This document shows, piece by piece, positions 32,555 through 40,232 of a DNA stretch of 64,000 nt. The stretch spans positions 496,001-560,000 of the forward strand of contig NZ_PYXZ01000001.1 in assembly GCF_003057875.1 (NCBI RefSeq), in the 5' to 3' direction. The notes under the pieces were generated by a model. It ran no database searches. It saw only the letters and a list, made by a program, of their open reading frames with translations, and was not told where the DNA came from. How positions within the stretch are numbered: position 1 is the first letter of the stretch; each line of letters begins with the position of its first letter. Source of the stretch: Nocardioides currus. GTDB taxonomy: Bacteria > Actinomycetota > Actinomycetes > Propionibacteriales > Nocardioidaceae. The position numbers and the translations under genes were made by a program.

Positions 32555-33756
32555 CGCAGTGCCACCTCTCGGAGCTCGTCGAGCGCACCGAGCACCTCGT
32601 CGGTGTGCTGCCCCAGCAGGGGCGCGGGTCGCGCCGGCACGAGGGCCGCGCCGTCGATGCGGATCGGGAGGCCGGGGTAGGCGTGGCGGCCCGCGGCCGG
32701 GTGGTCGAGCTCGGTGAAGAACCCCGCCGCCCAGAGCTGCTCGTCGCGGGACAGCTCGGCCGGGCCGGTCACGAAGCCGGCCGGCACGCCGGCGAGCTGC
32801 AACCTGGCCACCAGGGCCTCGGCGTCCGGCTCCTCTGCGAGGGCCGCGGCCACCGCGGCCTCCAGCCGATCGAGGTCACCTCGACGTCCCTCGCTCGTCG
32901 CCCAGGCGGGGTCGTCGAGGAGGTCCCTTCGGACGAGACCGGCCACCAGGGCGGCGTACTGCTCGTCGGTGTGGACACCGATCGCGACGTGCCGGCCGTC
33001 ACCGGCCGGGTGGATGCCGTGCGGGGCTCCGGTCGCGTCGCCGTTGAGGCGCTCCGTCGACTCCTGGCCACGTGACTCAAGGACGAACTGCTCGCCGAAC
33101 AGCGGCATCATCGCCTCGCTCTGCGGGATCTCGACGTGGACGCCGCGACCGGTCACCCGGCGGCGCTCGAGCCCGGCCACCACGGCACTGGCGGCGAACA
33201 GGCCGCCGACGGGGTCGCCGATGGCGAAGCCCGTCAGCACCGGTCCGGTCTCGTCGCCGGAGAGCCAGGTGTTGCCGCTGGCCGCGTCGAACTGCGCACC
33301 GAAGCCGGCGGCCCGCGCCTGCGGGGAGGTCGAGGGGAAGGCGGTCATCTCGACCACGACCACCGTCGGGTTGACCTCGACGAGCTGGTCGAAGCCGAAG
33401 CCCATCCGCGACAGCACGCCGGCGCGGTAGTTGGAGACGACGACGTCGCAGGTGGCGACCAGCTCGAGCGCCGTCGCGCGGTCGTCCTCGTCCTTGAGGT
33501 CGAGCTGGACACTGAGCTTGCCGACGTTCTGGGTGTTGAACCAGGCGTTGCGGTCGAGACGGTGCTCACCGCCGTACTCCTGGTCGGGATAGCGGAGCCG
33601 CAGGTCGTTGCCGGTGCCGCGGAGCAGGTCGGGGCGGTTGCGGTTCTCGATCTTGATCACCTCGGCACCGAGCGCGGCGAGCACGCGGGTGCCCATCGGG
33701 CCGGACCAGACGTGGGTGAGGTCGAAGACGCGAACTCCCTCGAGGGGCAGGGTCAT
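32551..33756 (-). CDS. CaiB/BaiF family CoA-transferase (2)
   Basis: A 401-residue class III CoA-transferase. The N-terminal part is VRVFDLTHVWSGPMGTRVLAALGAEVIKIEN, with the typical NVGKLSVQLDLKD and NYRAGVLSRMGFG. A candidate catalytic Asp is in GFGAQFDAASG, and the C-terminal PLLGQHTDEVL ends the domain. It differs clearly from transferase 1, so the two are not recent duplicates. It overlaps transferase 3 by ATGA. Class III enzymes sometimes work as heterodimers of two family members (for example benzylsuccinate CoA-transferase BbsEF), so 2 and 3 may form one enzyme. Confidence 0.9.
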   Translation of the reverse strand: MTLPLEGVRVFDLTHVWSGPMGTRVLAALGAEVIKIENRNRPDLLRGTGNDLRLRYPDQEYGGEHRLDRNAWFNTQNVGKLSVQLDLKDEDDRATALELVATCDVVVSNYRAGVLSRMGFGFDQLVEVNPTVVVVEMTAFPSTSPQARAAGFGAQFDAASGNTWLSGDETGPVLTGFAIGDPVGGLFAASAVVAGLERRRVTGRGVHVEIPQSEAMMPLFGEQFVLESRGQESTERLNGDATGAPHGIHPAGDGRHVAIGVHTDEQYAALVAGLVRRDLLDDPAWATSEGRRGDLDRLEAAVAAALAEEPDAEALVARLQLAGVPAGFVTGPAELSRDEQLWAAGFFTELDHPAAGRHAYPGLPIRIDGAALVPARPAPLLGQHTDEVLGALDELREVALR

Positions 33757-34715
33757 GCGCTGAGTCCTTCCGAGACGACCAGGTGGGGGATGGACGGGGC
33801 CAGGCCGCCGCCGCGGGCCTCGCGGAACGCGCCCCGGGACCGCAGGTCGGGGTCGTCGAGCACGTCGCGGGGCGAGCGGACGACGGAGGCGGCGACGTCG
33901 TGGAGGGCGGCCTCCGCCAGCGCCTCGGCGACGGTGAGGCGGGCGCCCCACTCGTCGAAGAGGTCGCCGAGCTCGCGCACGTGGCGGAACCGCTCCCCGA
34001 GCTCGACGAAGCGTGCGTCGCCGAGCAGGTCGGCCCGGTCGACGAGACCGACGATCGCCGGCCAGGCGAGCCCGGCGTAGACCACGACCCACCCGTCGCG
34101 GCAGGCCACGACGAAGCGCGGTCCGGACTGCTCGAGGATCGAGTCCGAGCCGTTGTAGGCGAACTGCGTGGTGGGGTAGGGCAGCAGGCTGGCGACGGTC
34201 TCGAACACCGACACCGCGACCTCCTTGCCGCTCTCCCGCCCGCCGCCGGAGAGCTCGGCGACCAGGGCGGTGAAGAGGTAGAGCCCGGCGAGGTACTGGT
34301 AGCGGTAGCCGAACCCGTAGACCGGCGCGCCGGTCCGCGACCGGGTGTAGCCGGCGGCACCACCGAGCGCGGCGGTGACGAGCTCGTCGCCGACCCAGCC
34401 GGCCCGTGGCCCGTGCAGGTCGAAGTCGGACGTCACGCCGACCAGGCCGGCCGGCGGCAGCCCGGCGAGGGCCGTCGGCACGGTGCCGGTGTCGCGCAGC
34501 AGCACGTCGACCCGGGCGGGCTGGTCCGCGGACCCGACCTTGCCGGTGTCGAGGAAGTCGCGGGCCGCCTCGGTGACCTGCCCCGACGTGTCGGGGCTGG
34601 GGCGGTCGAGGACCGTGGCGCCGTTCTGGACGAAGAGCCAGCCCGCGTAGCGGGTCGCCGGGGTCGTGCCCGCGTCGACGACGACGAGGTGCTCGAGCCA
34701 GCGCGTGGCGCTCAT
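33753..34715 (-). CDS. Short CaiB/BaiF-like CoA-transferase subunit (3)
   Basis: A divergent 320-residue member of the class III CoA-transferase family, about 80 residues shorter than the norm. The CoA-binding N-terminal region is reduced (VVVDAGTTPATRYAGWLFVQNGATVL). A likely catalytic Asp lies in GWVGDELVTAALGGAAGYTR, and the linker GFGYRYQYLAGLYLFTALVAEL and the C-terminal helices are kept. The short N-terminus suggests it needs a partner, and the gene is coupled by ATGA both to full-length transferase 2 and to the ABC permease upstream. It is probably a non-catalytic or half-site subunit; this is inferred from length and context. Confidence 0.75.
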   Translation of the reverse strand: MSATRWLEHLVVVDAGTTPATRYAGWLFVQNGATVLDRPSPDTSGQVTEAARDFLDTGKVGSADQPARVDVLLRDTGTVPTALAGLPPAGLVGVTSDFDLHGPRAGWVGDELVTAALGGAAGYTRSRTGAPVYGFGYRYQYLAGLYLFTALVAELSGGGRESGKEVAVSVFETVASLLPYPTTQFAYNGSDSILEQSGPRFVVACRDGWVVVYAGLAWPAIVGLVDRADLLGDARFVELGERFRHVRELGDLFDEWGARLTVAEALAEAALHDVAASVVRSPRDVLDDPDLRSRGAFREARGGGLAPSIPHLVVSEGLSA

Positions 34716-35560
34716 CGGGGGACGACGCTGCGTGGCAGGACCCGGCGCAGCAGCACGACCAGCGCCTGCAGCACCACGCCGATCGCCGCGAGGACCACCA
34801 GGGCCGCGAAGATCGCCGGGGTGTCGCCGAAGGCCTGGCGCTCGACGAGCACGTAGCCCAGTCCCTCCCGCGCCCCGACCAGCTCGGCCGCGACGGCGCC
34901 CAGCAGCGCGACGATCAGCGCGACGTCGAGCGACGGGAAGAGGTAGGACATCGCGTTGGGCATCCGCAGGTAGCGCATCTCGTGCCAGCGGCTGGCCCCG
35001 ATCGAGCGCATGAAGTTGTGCTCGTCCTTGTCGATCTCGGTGAAGCCGGCGATCGCCGCGGTCATCACCGGGAAGTAGGCCAGCGAGGCGGCGACCGCGA
35101 TCTTCGGCGACATGCCGTAGCCGAGCGCGACCACCAGCAGCGGAGCGACGGCGATCTTCGGGAACGACTGCAGCGCGATGATGTAGGGGTAGAACGCGAT
35201 GCGGCTGATGGCGCTGTAGGCGAAGAGGGCGCCGAGCAGCAGGCCGGCGACCACGCCGATCCCGAAGCCGATCACCATCTCGGTGAGCGTGACGCGGATG
35301 TCGCCCCACCACAGCCCCTGGATGATGCCGGCGTCGAGGGCCGACCAGACGTCGGCGGGCGCGGGAAGCAGCAGCGGCGAGACCATGTCGCGGCGGGTCA
35401 CCAGCTCCCAGGCGCCGACGAGGACGACGCCGACCAGGAGCGGCAGGCCGATGCGCAGGCCCAACGACGGGCCCTTCCTCTGCTTGCGCGTGGCCCGGCC
35501 GCCCGGCTGCGGGAGGGCGGTGCCCGCGCTGATGTCGCGGTCGAGCATGGTGGCGGTCAT
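34712..35560 (-). CDS. SsuC/TauC-type ABC transporter permease
   Basis: A 282-residue BPD_transp_1 permease with six membrane helices after a basic N-terminal tail (RATRKQRKGPSLGLR). The cytoplasmic EAA loop reads EHNFMRSIGASRWHEMRYLRMPNAM. The family serves aliphatic sulfonates, taurine, nitrate, phthalate and similar anions, so it fits an organic anion importer. ATGA overlaps link it to the ATPase gene before it and the short CoA-transferase gene after it. Together with the ATPase and the nearby lipoprotein it makes one importer. Confidence 0.92.
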   Translation of the reverse strand: MTATMLDRDISAGTALPQPGGRATRKQRKGPSLGLRIGLPLLVGVVLVGAWELVTRRDMVSPLLLPAPADVWSALDAGIIQGLWWGDIRVTLTEMVIGFGIGVVAGLLLGALFAYSAISRIAFYPYIIALQSFPKIAVAPLLVVALGYGMSPKIAVAASLAYFPVMTAAIAGFTEIDKDEHNFMRSIGASRWHEMRYLRMPNAMSYLFPSLDVALIVALLGAVAAELVGAREGLGYVLVERQAFGDTPAIFAALVVLAAIGVVLQALVVLLRRVLPRSVVPR

Positions 35561-36390
35561 CGGTTGGTCCCCTCGTGGTGGTGCCCGATCAGCCCGCGGA
35601 TGCGGCTGACGAGCTCGTAGAAGTGTTCGTCCGAGCGCAGCTCGGGGCCGCGTGGGCGGGCGAGCGGCACGTCGACGATCTCCTTGAGCGTCCCGGGACG
35701 ACTGGTCATGACCCCGACGCGGTCGGAGAGGTAGACGGCCTCGGCGATGTTGTGGGTGATGAAGACGACGGTCTTGGGGCTGTCGGTCCACAGGCGCATC
35801 AGCTCGTCGTTGAGCCCCTCGCGGGTGAACTCGTCGAGGGCGCTGAAGGGCTCGTCCATGAGGAGCACGTCGGGGTCGCCGACCAGGGCGCGCACGATGG
35901 AGGCGCGCTGCTGCATGCCGCCGGACAGCTCGCTGGGGTAGCGCTTGCGGAAGTCGGCCAGGCCCGCCAGCTCGAAGAGGTGGTCGGCACGAGCCCGGGT
36001 CTCGTCGTCGAGCCGCTTGGCGATCTTGCTGGGCAGGAGCACGTTCTCCTCGATGGTCAGCCACGTGAGCAGCGTGGCCTTCTGGAAGACGATGCCGGTC
36101 GCGCGGTCGGGGCCGGAGACGGTGCGATCACCGATGCGGGTCTGCCCGGTCGAGGCGTCGAGCAGGCCCGCCACGACGTTGAGCAGCGTCGACTTGCCGC
36201 AGCCGCTGGGGCCCACCAGCGAGAAGAACTCGCCGGCACGCAGCGTCAGGTCGACCGAGGTGAGGGCGGTGACGGGGGCGCCGCCGCCCTTGACGTCGTA
36301 CGTCTTGGAGACGCCGTCCAGGACGATGGCGCGCCCGGTCGGGGGCGTCGTGGCGGGCGGGGCGTCGTGGGTCGTCATGACGGAGCTCAT
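35557..36390 (-). CDS. SsuB/TauB-type ABC transporter ATP-binding protein
   Basis: A 277-residue ATPase of the nitrate/sulfonate/taurine import family. Walker A is GPSGCGKST, the Q-loop VFQKATLL, the signature LSGGMQQRASIVRAL, Walker B LLMDEPFSALD and the H-loop FITHNIAEAV. Each monomer powers import through the adjacent permease. ATG 36390 has AAGGAAG upstream; ATG 36378 is a weaker alternative. It overlaps both IclR (before) and the permease (after), so the whole operon is translated in a coupled chain. Confidence 0.95.
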   Translation of the reverse strand: MSSVMTTHDAPPATTPPTGRAIVLDGVSKTYDVKGGGAPVTALTSVDLTLRAGEFFSLVGPSGCGKSTLLNVVAGLLDASTGQTRIGDRTVSGPDRATGIVFQKATLLTWLTIEENVLLPSKIAKRLDDETRARADHLFELAGLADFRKRYPSELSGGMQQRASIVRALVGDPDVLLMDEPFSALDEFTREGLNDELMRLWTDSPKTVVFITHNIAEAVYLSDRVGVMTSRPGTLKEIVDVPLARPRGPELRSDEHFYELVSRIRGLIGHHHEGTNR

Positions 36391-37172
36391 CGGGCTTCCT
36401 TCTCGGTGGTGGGCTGCATGAACGGCGAGCCGGCGACCGCGTCGCGCAACGCGCCGAGGAGCACGTCGAGCTTGGCCGCGATGCGGGTGTCGGGGCCGGA
36501 GAAGCCGAGTGCGACGCTCTCCCCCGTCGGTCCGCTGACGACCTCGACGGCGATGCCGCCGACGCCCGATCGCCACTCGCTGTTGTTGACGGCGTAGCCG
36601 CGCTCGCGGCACTCGGCCAGCTCCGCGCGCAACGCGTCGGGATCGGTGATCGTGTGCTCGGTGTGCGCCTCGAGGCCGGCGGCGATGACGCGCTCGATCT
36701 CGGTGGGCGACTGGGTGGCCAGCAGCATCTTGCCGGTCGCGACGCAGTAGGCCGGGGCGGTGCCGCCGAGCTCCGTGTAGCTGCGGATGGGCTGCCAGCC
36801 GTCGGCCTTGTCGATGTAGGTCACGTGGCCCGGCTCGTACGCGGCGAGGTGGACGGTCTCGCCGTGCTCGGCAGCCAGCGTACGGACCACCGGGGCGAGC
36901 GTGTCGCGCACGTCGGTGAGCCGGAACGACTGGCTGGCGATCGTCCACACCTTGGTGGTGAGGGAGTAGTTGTCGCTGGAGTCGCGCTCGACCCAGCCCT
37001 GGGCGGCCAGGGTGCGCAGCAGCCGGTAGACGGTCTGCCGGGGCAGGCGCAGCTCCTCGCTGAGGTGGCGCACGCTGGTGCGGCCGGCGGCCAGGCTCTC
37101 CAGCACGACCAACCCGTTGGACAGGGTGGACAGCACCGGTCCGTCCGGACCCGAGCTCGAGGAAGTCGTCAT
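36387..37172 (-). CDS. IclR family transcriptional regulator
   Basis: A 261-residue regulator. The N-terminal winged helix (residues 14-75) contains NGLVVLESLAAGRTSVRHLS and LPRQTVYRLLRTLAAQGWVER. The C-terminal effector domain has AYCVATGKMLLA, ECRERGYAVNNSEWRSGVGG and PTGESVALGFSGP, the usual ligand pocket for aromatic or short-chain acid signals. It is the first gene of the operon it should control. Its start region holds CATCA-TGATG palindromes that recur at the promoter of the binding-protein gene. It could repress or activate; the sequence does not tell. Confidence 0.95.
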   Translation of the reverse strand: MTTSSSSGPDGPVLSTLSNGLVVLESLAAGRTSVRHLSEELRLPRQTVYRLLRTLAAQGWVERDSSDNYSLTTKVWTIASQSFRLTDVRDTLAPVVRTLAAEHGETVHLAAYEPGHVTYIDKADGWQPIRSYTELGGTAPAYCVATGKMLLATQSPTEIERVIAAGLEAHTEHTITDPDALRAELAECRERGYAVNNSEWRSGVGGIAVEVVSGPTGESVALGFSGPDTRIAAKLDVLLGALRDAVAGSPFMQPTTEKEAR

Positions 37173-37177
37173 CGCTC

Positions 37178-37203
37178 CATCACAATCTGTTGATGCTTCA
37201 TCA
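37178..37203. promoter_or_regulatory. Candidate IclR autoregulatory site
   Basis: CATCACAATCTGTTGATG (37178-37195) runs straight into TGATG-CTT-CATCA (37191-37203), giving two overlapping palindromes that share their TGATG arm. They lie 6 bases upstream of the IclR start. The half-sites match the perfect palindrome at 38444-38458. Confidence 0.6.
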
Positions 37204-37272
37204 TTAGTTGTCGAGAGTCTGCGTGATCGCCGTCACCCGGTCAAGGGTGTGCCGAGGACCGCGCCGGCGAGA

Positions 37273-37304
37273 TGGCCCGGCGGACCCGAGGGGCCGCCGG
37301 GCCA
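37273..37304. terminator. Hairpin downstream of the binding-protein gene
   Basis: TGGCCCGGCGG (37273-37283) pairs with CCGCCGGGCCA (37294-37304), and an inner CCC/GGG extends the stem past a bulged A. It lies 6 bases after the stop of the substrate-binding protein gene and before the IclR promoter, so the two transcripts are probably separate. Confidence 0.75.
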
Positions 37305-37309
37305 GCCGC

Positions 37310-38419
37310 TCAGGAGACCGAGCCCTTCGCGGCCTCGGCCTCGACGGCGGCGTGGTCGTAGTCGTCGGCGTCCTCGGACACGCTGAGGTCGAAGGTCTTG
37401 GCGATGTCGATCTCGCCCTCGACGATGCCGGCGTCCTGGTGGAACTCGACCGCCTTCTTCACGGCCTCGTCGGACAGCACGCCGTAGGAACCCTCCGGAC
37501 CCATGTTGGCCAGCTTGGACCAGTAGGCCTTGACCAGGGCGGTGGTGTCGCTCATGGCCTGCTCGTCGGAGACGTCGCGGGGCTTGACGTCCGGGTTCTC
37601 CTCCCACAGGTAGTCGATGATCGCGTCCGGGTCCTGCTGGGCCAGGATCGCCGTCTTCGACATGCCCTGCATGAACGTCACCAGCTCGTCACGGTGGTCC
37701 TCCAGCACCTTCGCGTTGGCGATCCACGCGCCCGAGCCGTCGAGCTCGTCCAGCGGCGAGGGCAGCAGTCGCATGCCGCCCTCCGTCAACCCGTCCACGA
37801 CCTCGAACGGGCCGTCGTACGTCGCGAACGCGTCGACCTTGCCGGAGTTGAGGGCCTCGGCGGCCTGGGCGCCGGTACCGATCGGCAGCCAGGTGACGTC
37901 GTCGTCGGGGTCGATGCCCTCGAGGTTGAGTGCAGCGCGGTTGTAGAGGTACATCCCGGTGTTCAGCGCCTGCACGCCGATGGTCTTGCCCTTGAGGTCG
38001 GTGAGCGACTGCACGTCGCTGTCGTTGGGGACGGCCAGGTGCCAGATGTTGCCGCCGGTGATGGCGATGATCTTGACCTCCGGGCTCTGCGCGGCGACGG
38101 ACAGCGCGGAGCTGAGCCCGACCACGCTGACGTCGGCCTTGCCCGAGGCGACCAGCTGGGCCGACTGGGTGCCGCCCTGGGTGAACTCGACGTCGACGTC
38201 GATGCCGTCGTCCTTCCAGATGTGGTCCTTGGCCCAGGAGGAGTACGGCGCGTTGAAGGCCGAGATCGTCTGGGCGCCGTCGGCCAGGACGAGCGAGGTG
38301 CCCCCGGAGGAGGCGTCGGAGTCGCCACCGCACGCCGTGGCGGTCAGGGCGACAGCCGCGGTGAGCGCGACGAGGAGCCGGGTCCGACGACCGGACCGGT
38401 TCGAGATGGTGAGTCGCAT
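37310..38419 (-). CDS. SsuA/TauA-type substrate-binding lipoprotein
   Basis: A 369-residue exported solute-binding protein of the NMT1/SsuA type. The N-terminus is a lipoprotein signal (RTRLLVALTAAVALTATACGG) with the acylated Cys at residue 30. The mature protein has a bilobal fold with the hinge-side ADVSVVGLSSALSVAA, TDLKGKTIGVQ and DAFATYDGPFEV segments. It gives the importer its substrate specificity, which cannot be read from sequence; relatives bind sulfonates, nitrate, taurine and aromatic acids. Its promoter carries a perfect CATCACA-TGTGATG palindrome that matches the IclR sites. Confidence 0.92.
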   Translation of the reverse strand: MRLTISNRSGRRTRLLVALTAAVALTATACGGDSDASSGGTSLVLADGAQTISAFNAPYSSWAKDHIWKDDGIDVDVEFTQGGTQSAQLVASGKADVSVVGLSSALSVAAQSPEVKIIAITGGNIWHLAVPNDSDVQSLTDLKGKTIGVQALNTGMYLYNRAALNLEGIDPDDDVTWLPIGTGAQAAEALNSGKVDAFATYDGPFEVVDGLTEGGMRLLPSPLDELDGSGAWIANAKVLEDHRDELVTFMQGMSKTAILAQQDPDAIIDYLWEENPDVKPRDVSDEQAMSDTTALVKAYWSKLANMGPEGSYGVLSDEAVKKAVEFHQDAGIVEGEIDIAKTFDLSVSEDADDYDHAAVEAEAAKGSVS

Positions 38420-38443
38420 CGGCAGGGAGCCTTTCGCTGAAAC

Positions 38444-38458
38444 ATCACACTGTGATGA
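38444..38458. promoter_or_regulatory. Perfect palindrome at the binding-protein promoter (candidate IclR operator)
   Basis: CATCACA-C-TGTGATG: 7-bp perfect arms around one base, 25 bases upstream of the binding-protein gene start and on the shared promoter of the divergent ThDP enzyme operon. The half-site matches 37178-37203 near the iclR gene. Confidence 0.7.
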
Positions 38459-38478
38459 GGCCTAGTTAAATGGTGGTG

Positions 38479-38530
38479 AGACCGTATGATGGCCGTCACA
38501 TAACGTCAAGGCCTGCTCACCATACGATCT
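38479..38530. promoter_or_regulatory. Distant inverted repeat in the divergent promoter region
   Basis: AGACCGTATG (38479-38488) and CATACGATCT (38521-38530) are inverted copies with one mismatch, separated by 32 bases, upstream of the ThDP enzyme gene. They may be a second regulator's pair of half-sites or part of the promoter. Confidence 0.35.
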
Positions 38531-38581
38531 GGCCGCCGACCCAGAGACCCAGCCCCCACGGGCGAGATCGGAGCAGCTCAC

Positions 38582-40231
38582 ATGCACTACCACCAGGCAC
38601 TGGCCCACGCCCTGCGCGGAGCGGGGACCGAGGTCGTCTTCGGCGTCCTCGGCGACGCCAACCTCTTCGCGATGGACTCCTTCGTCCGCGAGACCGGTGG
38701 ACGCTACGTCTCCTTCGCGCACGAGGGCGGAGCGGTGCTCGCCGCCGGTGGCTTCACCTCGGCCTCCGCCGGCCGACTCGGAGTCGCGACCGTGACCCAC
38801 GGGCCCGCCCTGACCAACTGCGTCACGGCCTTGGTCGACGCCGCGCGCAGCCGCACCCCGCTCCTGCTGCTCGCGGGCGACACCGCCACCGGCGACCGCG
38901 ACAACCTCCAGAACATCGACCAGGCCGCGGTGGTCTCCCCGACCGGCGCCCTCTTCGAGCGGGCACGCACGGCCCAGAGCGTGGTCGAGGACGTGCAGCG
39001 GGCCGTGCGGCTGGCGTGGAGCGAGCGACGGCCCGTCGTGCTCGACGTCCCGGTCGAGCTCCAGTGGCAGGAGGTCGACCTGCCCTCGTCGGCCTTCGAC
39101 CTGCGGACCGTGACCGCGCGGCCGCTCGCCGTGCCCGAGACCGCGAGCCTCGAGGACGCGCTCGGCATCCTGGCGTCGGCCCGGCGACCGATCGTCCTCG
39201 GCGGGCGCGGGGCCGCCGACGCCCGTGCCGAGCTCACCGAGCTGGCCGCCCAGCTCGGCGCACCGGTCGCCACCACCCTGCGCGGCAAGGGCCTGTTCGC
39301 GGGACATCCCGTCGACCTCGGGATCTTCGGGACGCTCTCCCACGACCTCGCCAGCGAGACGATCGCCCGCGCGGACGTCGTGGTCGCCTTCGGTGCCGGC
39401 CTCAACGCGTGGACCACCTCGAAGGGCGAGCTGGTCGCCGGCAAGCGTGTCGTCCACGTCGACCACGACCCGAGCACGCTGGTCACCGGCATCGGCGCCA
39501 CCGTGTCGCTGCTCGGCGACGCGGCGATGACGGCGCGTGCCCTCCTCGACGGGCTCCGCGAGGCCGAGGTGGAGCCGACGTCGTTCGCGGACGCAACCCT
39601 CGAGGCCGCGCTCGAGGAGCGGCAGGCCGCGCTGGTCGTCACGCCCGACTCGCTGCCGACGACGGCGGACGGTCTCGACGTCGAGCTGTTGTGGCGCCAG
39701 ATCGACCAGGCGCTGCCGGCCGATCGCACGCTGGTCGTCGACGACGGCCGCTTCATCATCACCGCCTACCGCGAGCTCGGGGTCGCCCAGCCCGCGGCGT
39801 ACGTCCACACCTGCAGCTTTGCCTCCATCGGCCTGGCCGTCGCCACCGCGGTCGGCGCACACGCGGCGGCTCCCCAGCGCCCGATCCTCGTGGTCTGTGG
39901 CGACGGCGGGTTCATGAGCGCCGGCCTCACCGAGGTGAGCACCCTGGTGCGCGCGGGCGTCCCGGCCCTGCTCGTCGTCCTCAACGACGGGGCGTACGGC
40001 GCTGAGCACATGCAGTTCCGTGCCCGCGGGATGGACCCCACGATCTCCACCTTCGACTGGCCCGACCTCGCCCCCGTGGCCGAGGCGCTGGGCGCCCGCG
40101 GCTTCACCGTGCGCACCCACGCCGACCTCGCCGCAGCCCTGGCCGAGGTGGTCGTCGACGGCGCGGTGACCGGGCCGGTCCTCCTCGACGTCAAGGTCGA
40201 TCCCGACCGCGTCCCGACGCCGGGCTACTGA
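38582..40231 (+). CDS. ThDP-dependent enzyme of the acetolactate synthase-like family
   Basis: A three-domain thiamine-diphosphate enzyme of 549 residues. The pyrimidine domain carries the catalytic Glu in AHEGGAVLAA. The central domain follows at about 190-330. The pyrophosphate domain has the metal motif GDGGFMSAGLTEVSTLVRAG..LNDGAYG. The family includes acetolactate synthase, benzoylformate decarboxylase, oxalyl-CoA decarboxylase, 2-hydroxyacyl-CoA lyase and sulfoacetaldehyde acetyltransferase. No feature seen assigns it to one of these. It is one base ahead of the FAD oxidase gene, so the pair could oxidise a 2-hydroxy acid and then decarboxylate the 2-oxo acid. It is divergent from the binding-protein gene. 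Confidence 0.88.
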   Translation: MHYHQALAHALRGAGTEVVFGVLGDANLFAMDSFVRETGGRYVSFAHEGGAVLAAGGFTSASAGRLGVATVTHGPALTNCVTALVDAARSRTPLLLLAGDTATGDRDNLQNIDQAAVVSPTGALFERARTAQSVVEDVQRAVRLAWSERRPVVLDVPVELQWQEVDLPSSAFDLRTVTARPLAVPETASLEDALGILASARRPIVLGGRGAADARAELTELAAQLGAPVATTLRGKGLFAGHPVDLGIFGTLSHDLASETIARADVVVAFGAGLNAWTTSKGELVAGKRVVHVDHDPSTLVTGIGATVSLLGDAAMTARALLDGLREAEVEPTSFADATLEAALEERQAALVVTPDSLPTTADGLDVELLWRQIDQALPADRTLVVDDGRFIITAYRELGVAQPAAYVHTCSFASIGLAVATAVGAHAAAPQRPILVVCGDGGFMSAGLTEVSTLVRAGVPALLVVLNDGAYGAEHMQFRARGMDPTISTFDWPDLAPVAEALGARGFTVRTHADLAAALAEVVVDGAVTGPVLLDVKVDPDRVPTPGY

Positions 40232-40232
40232 G

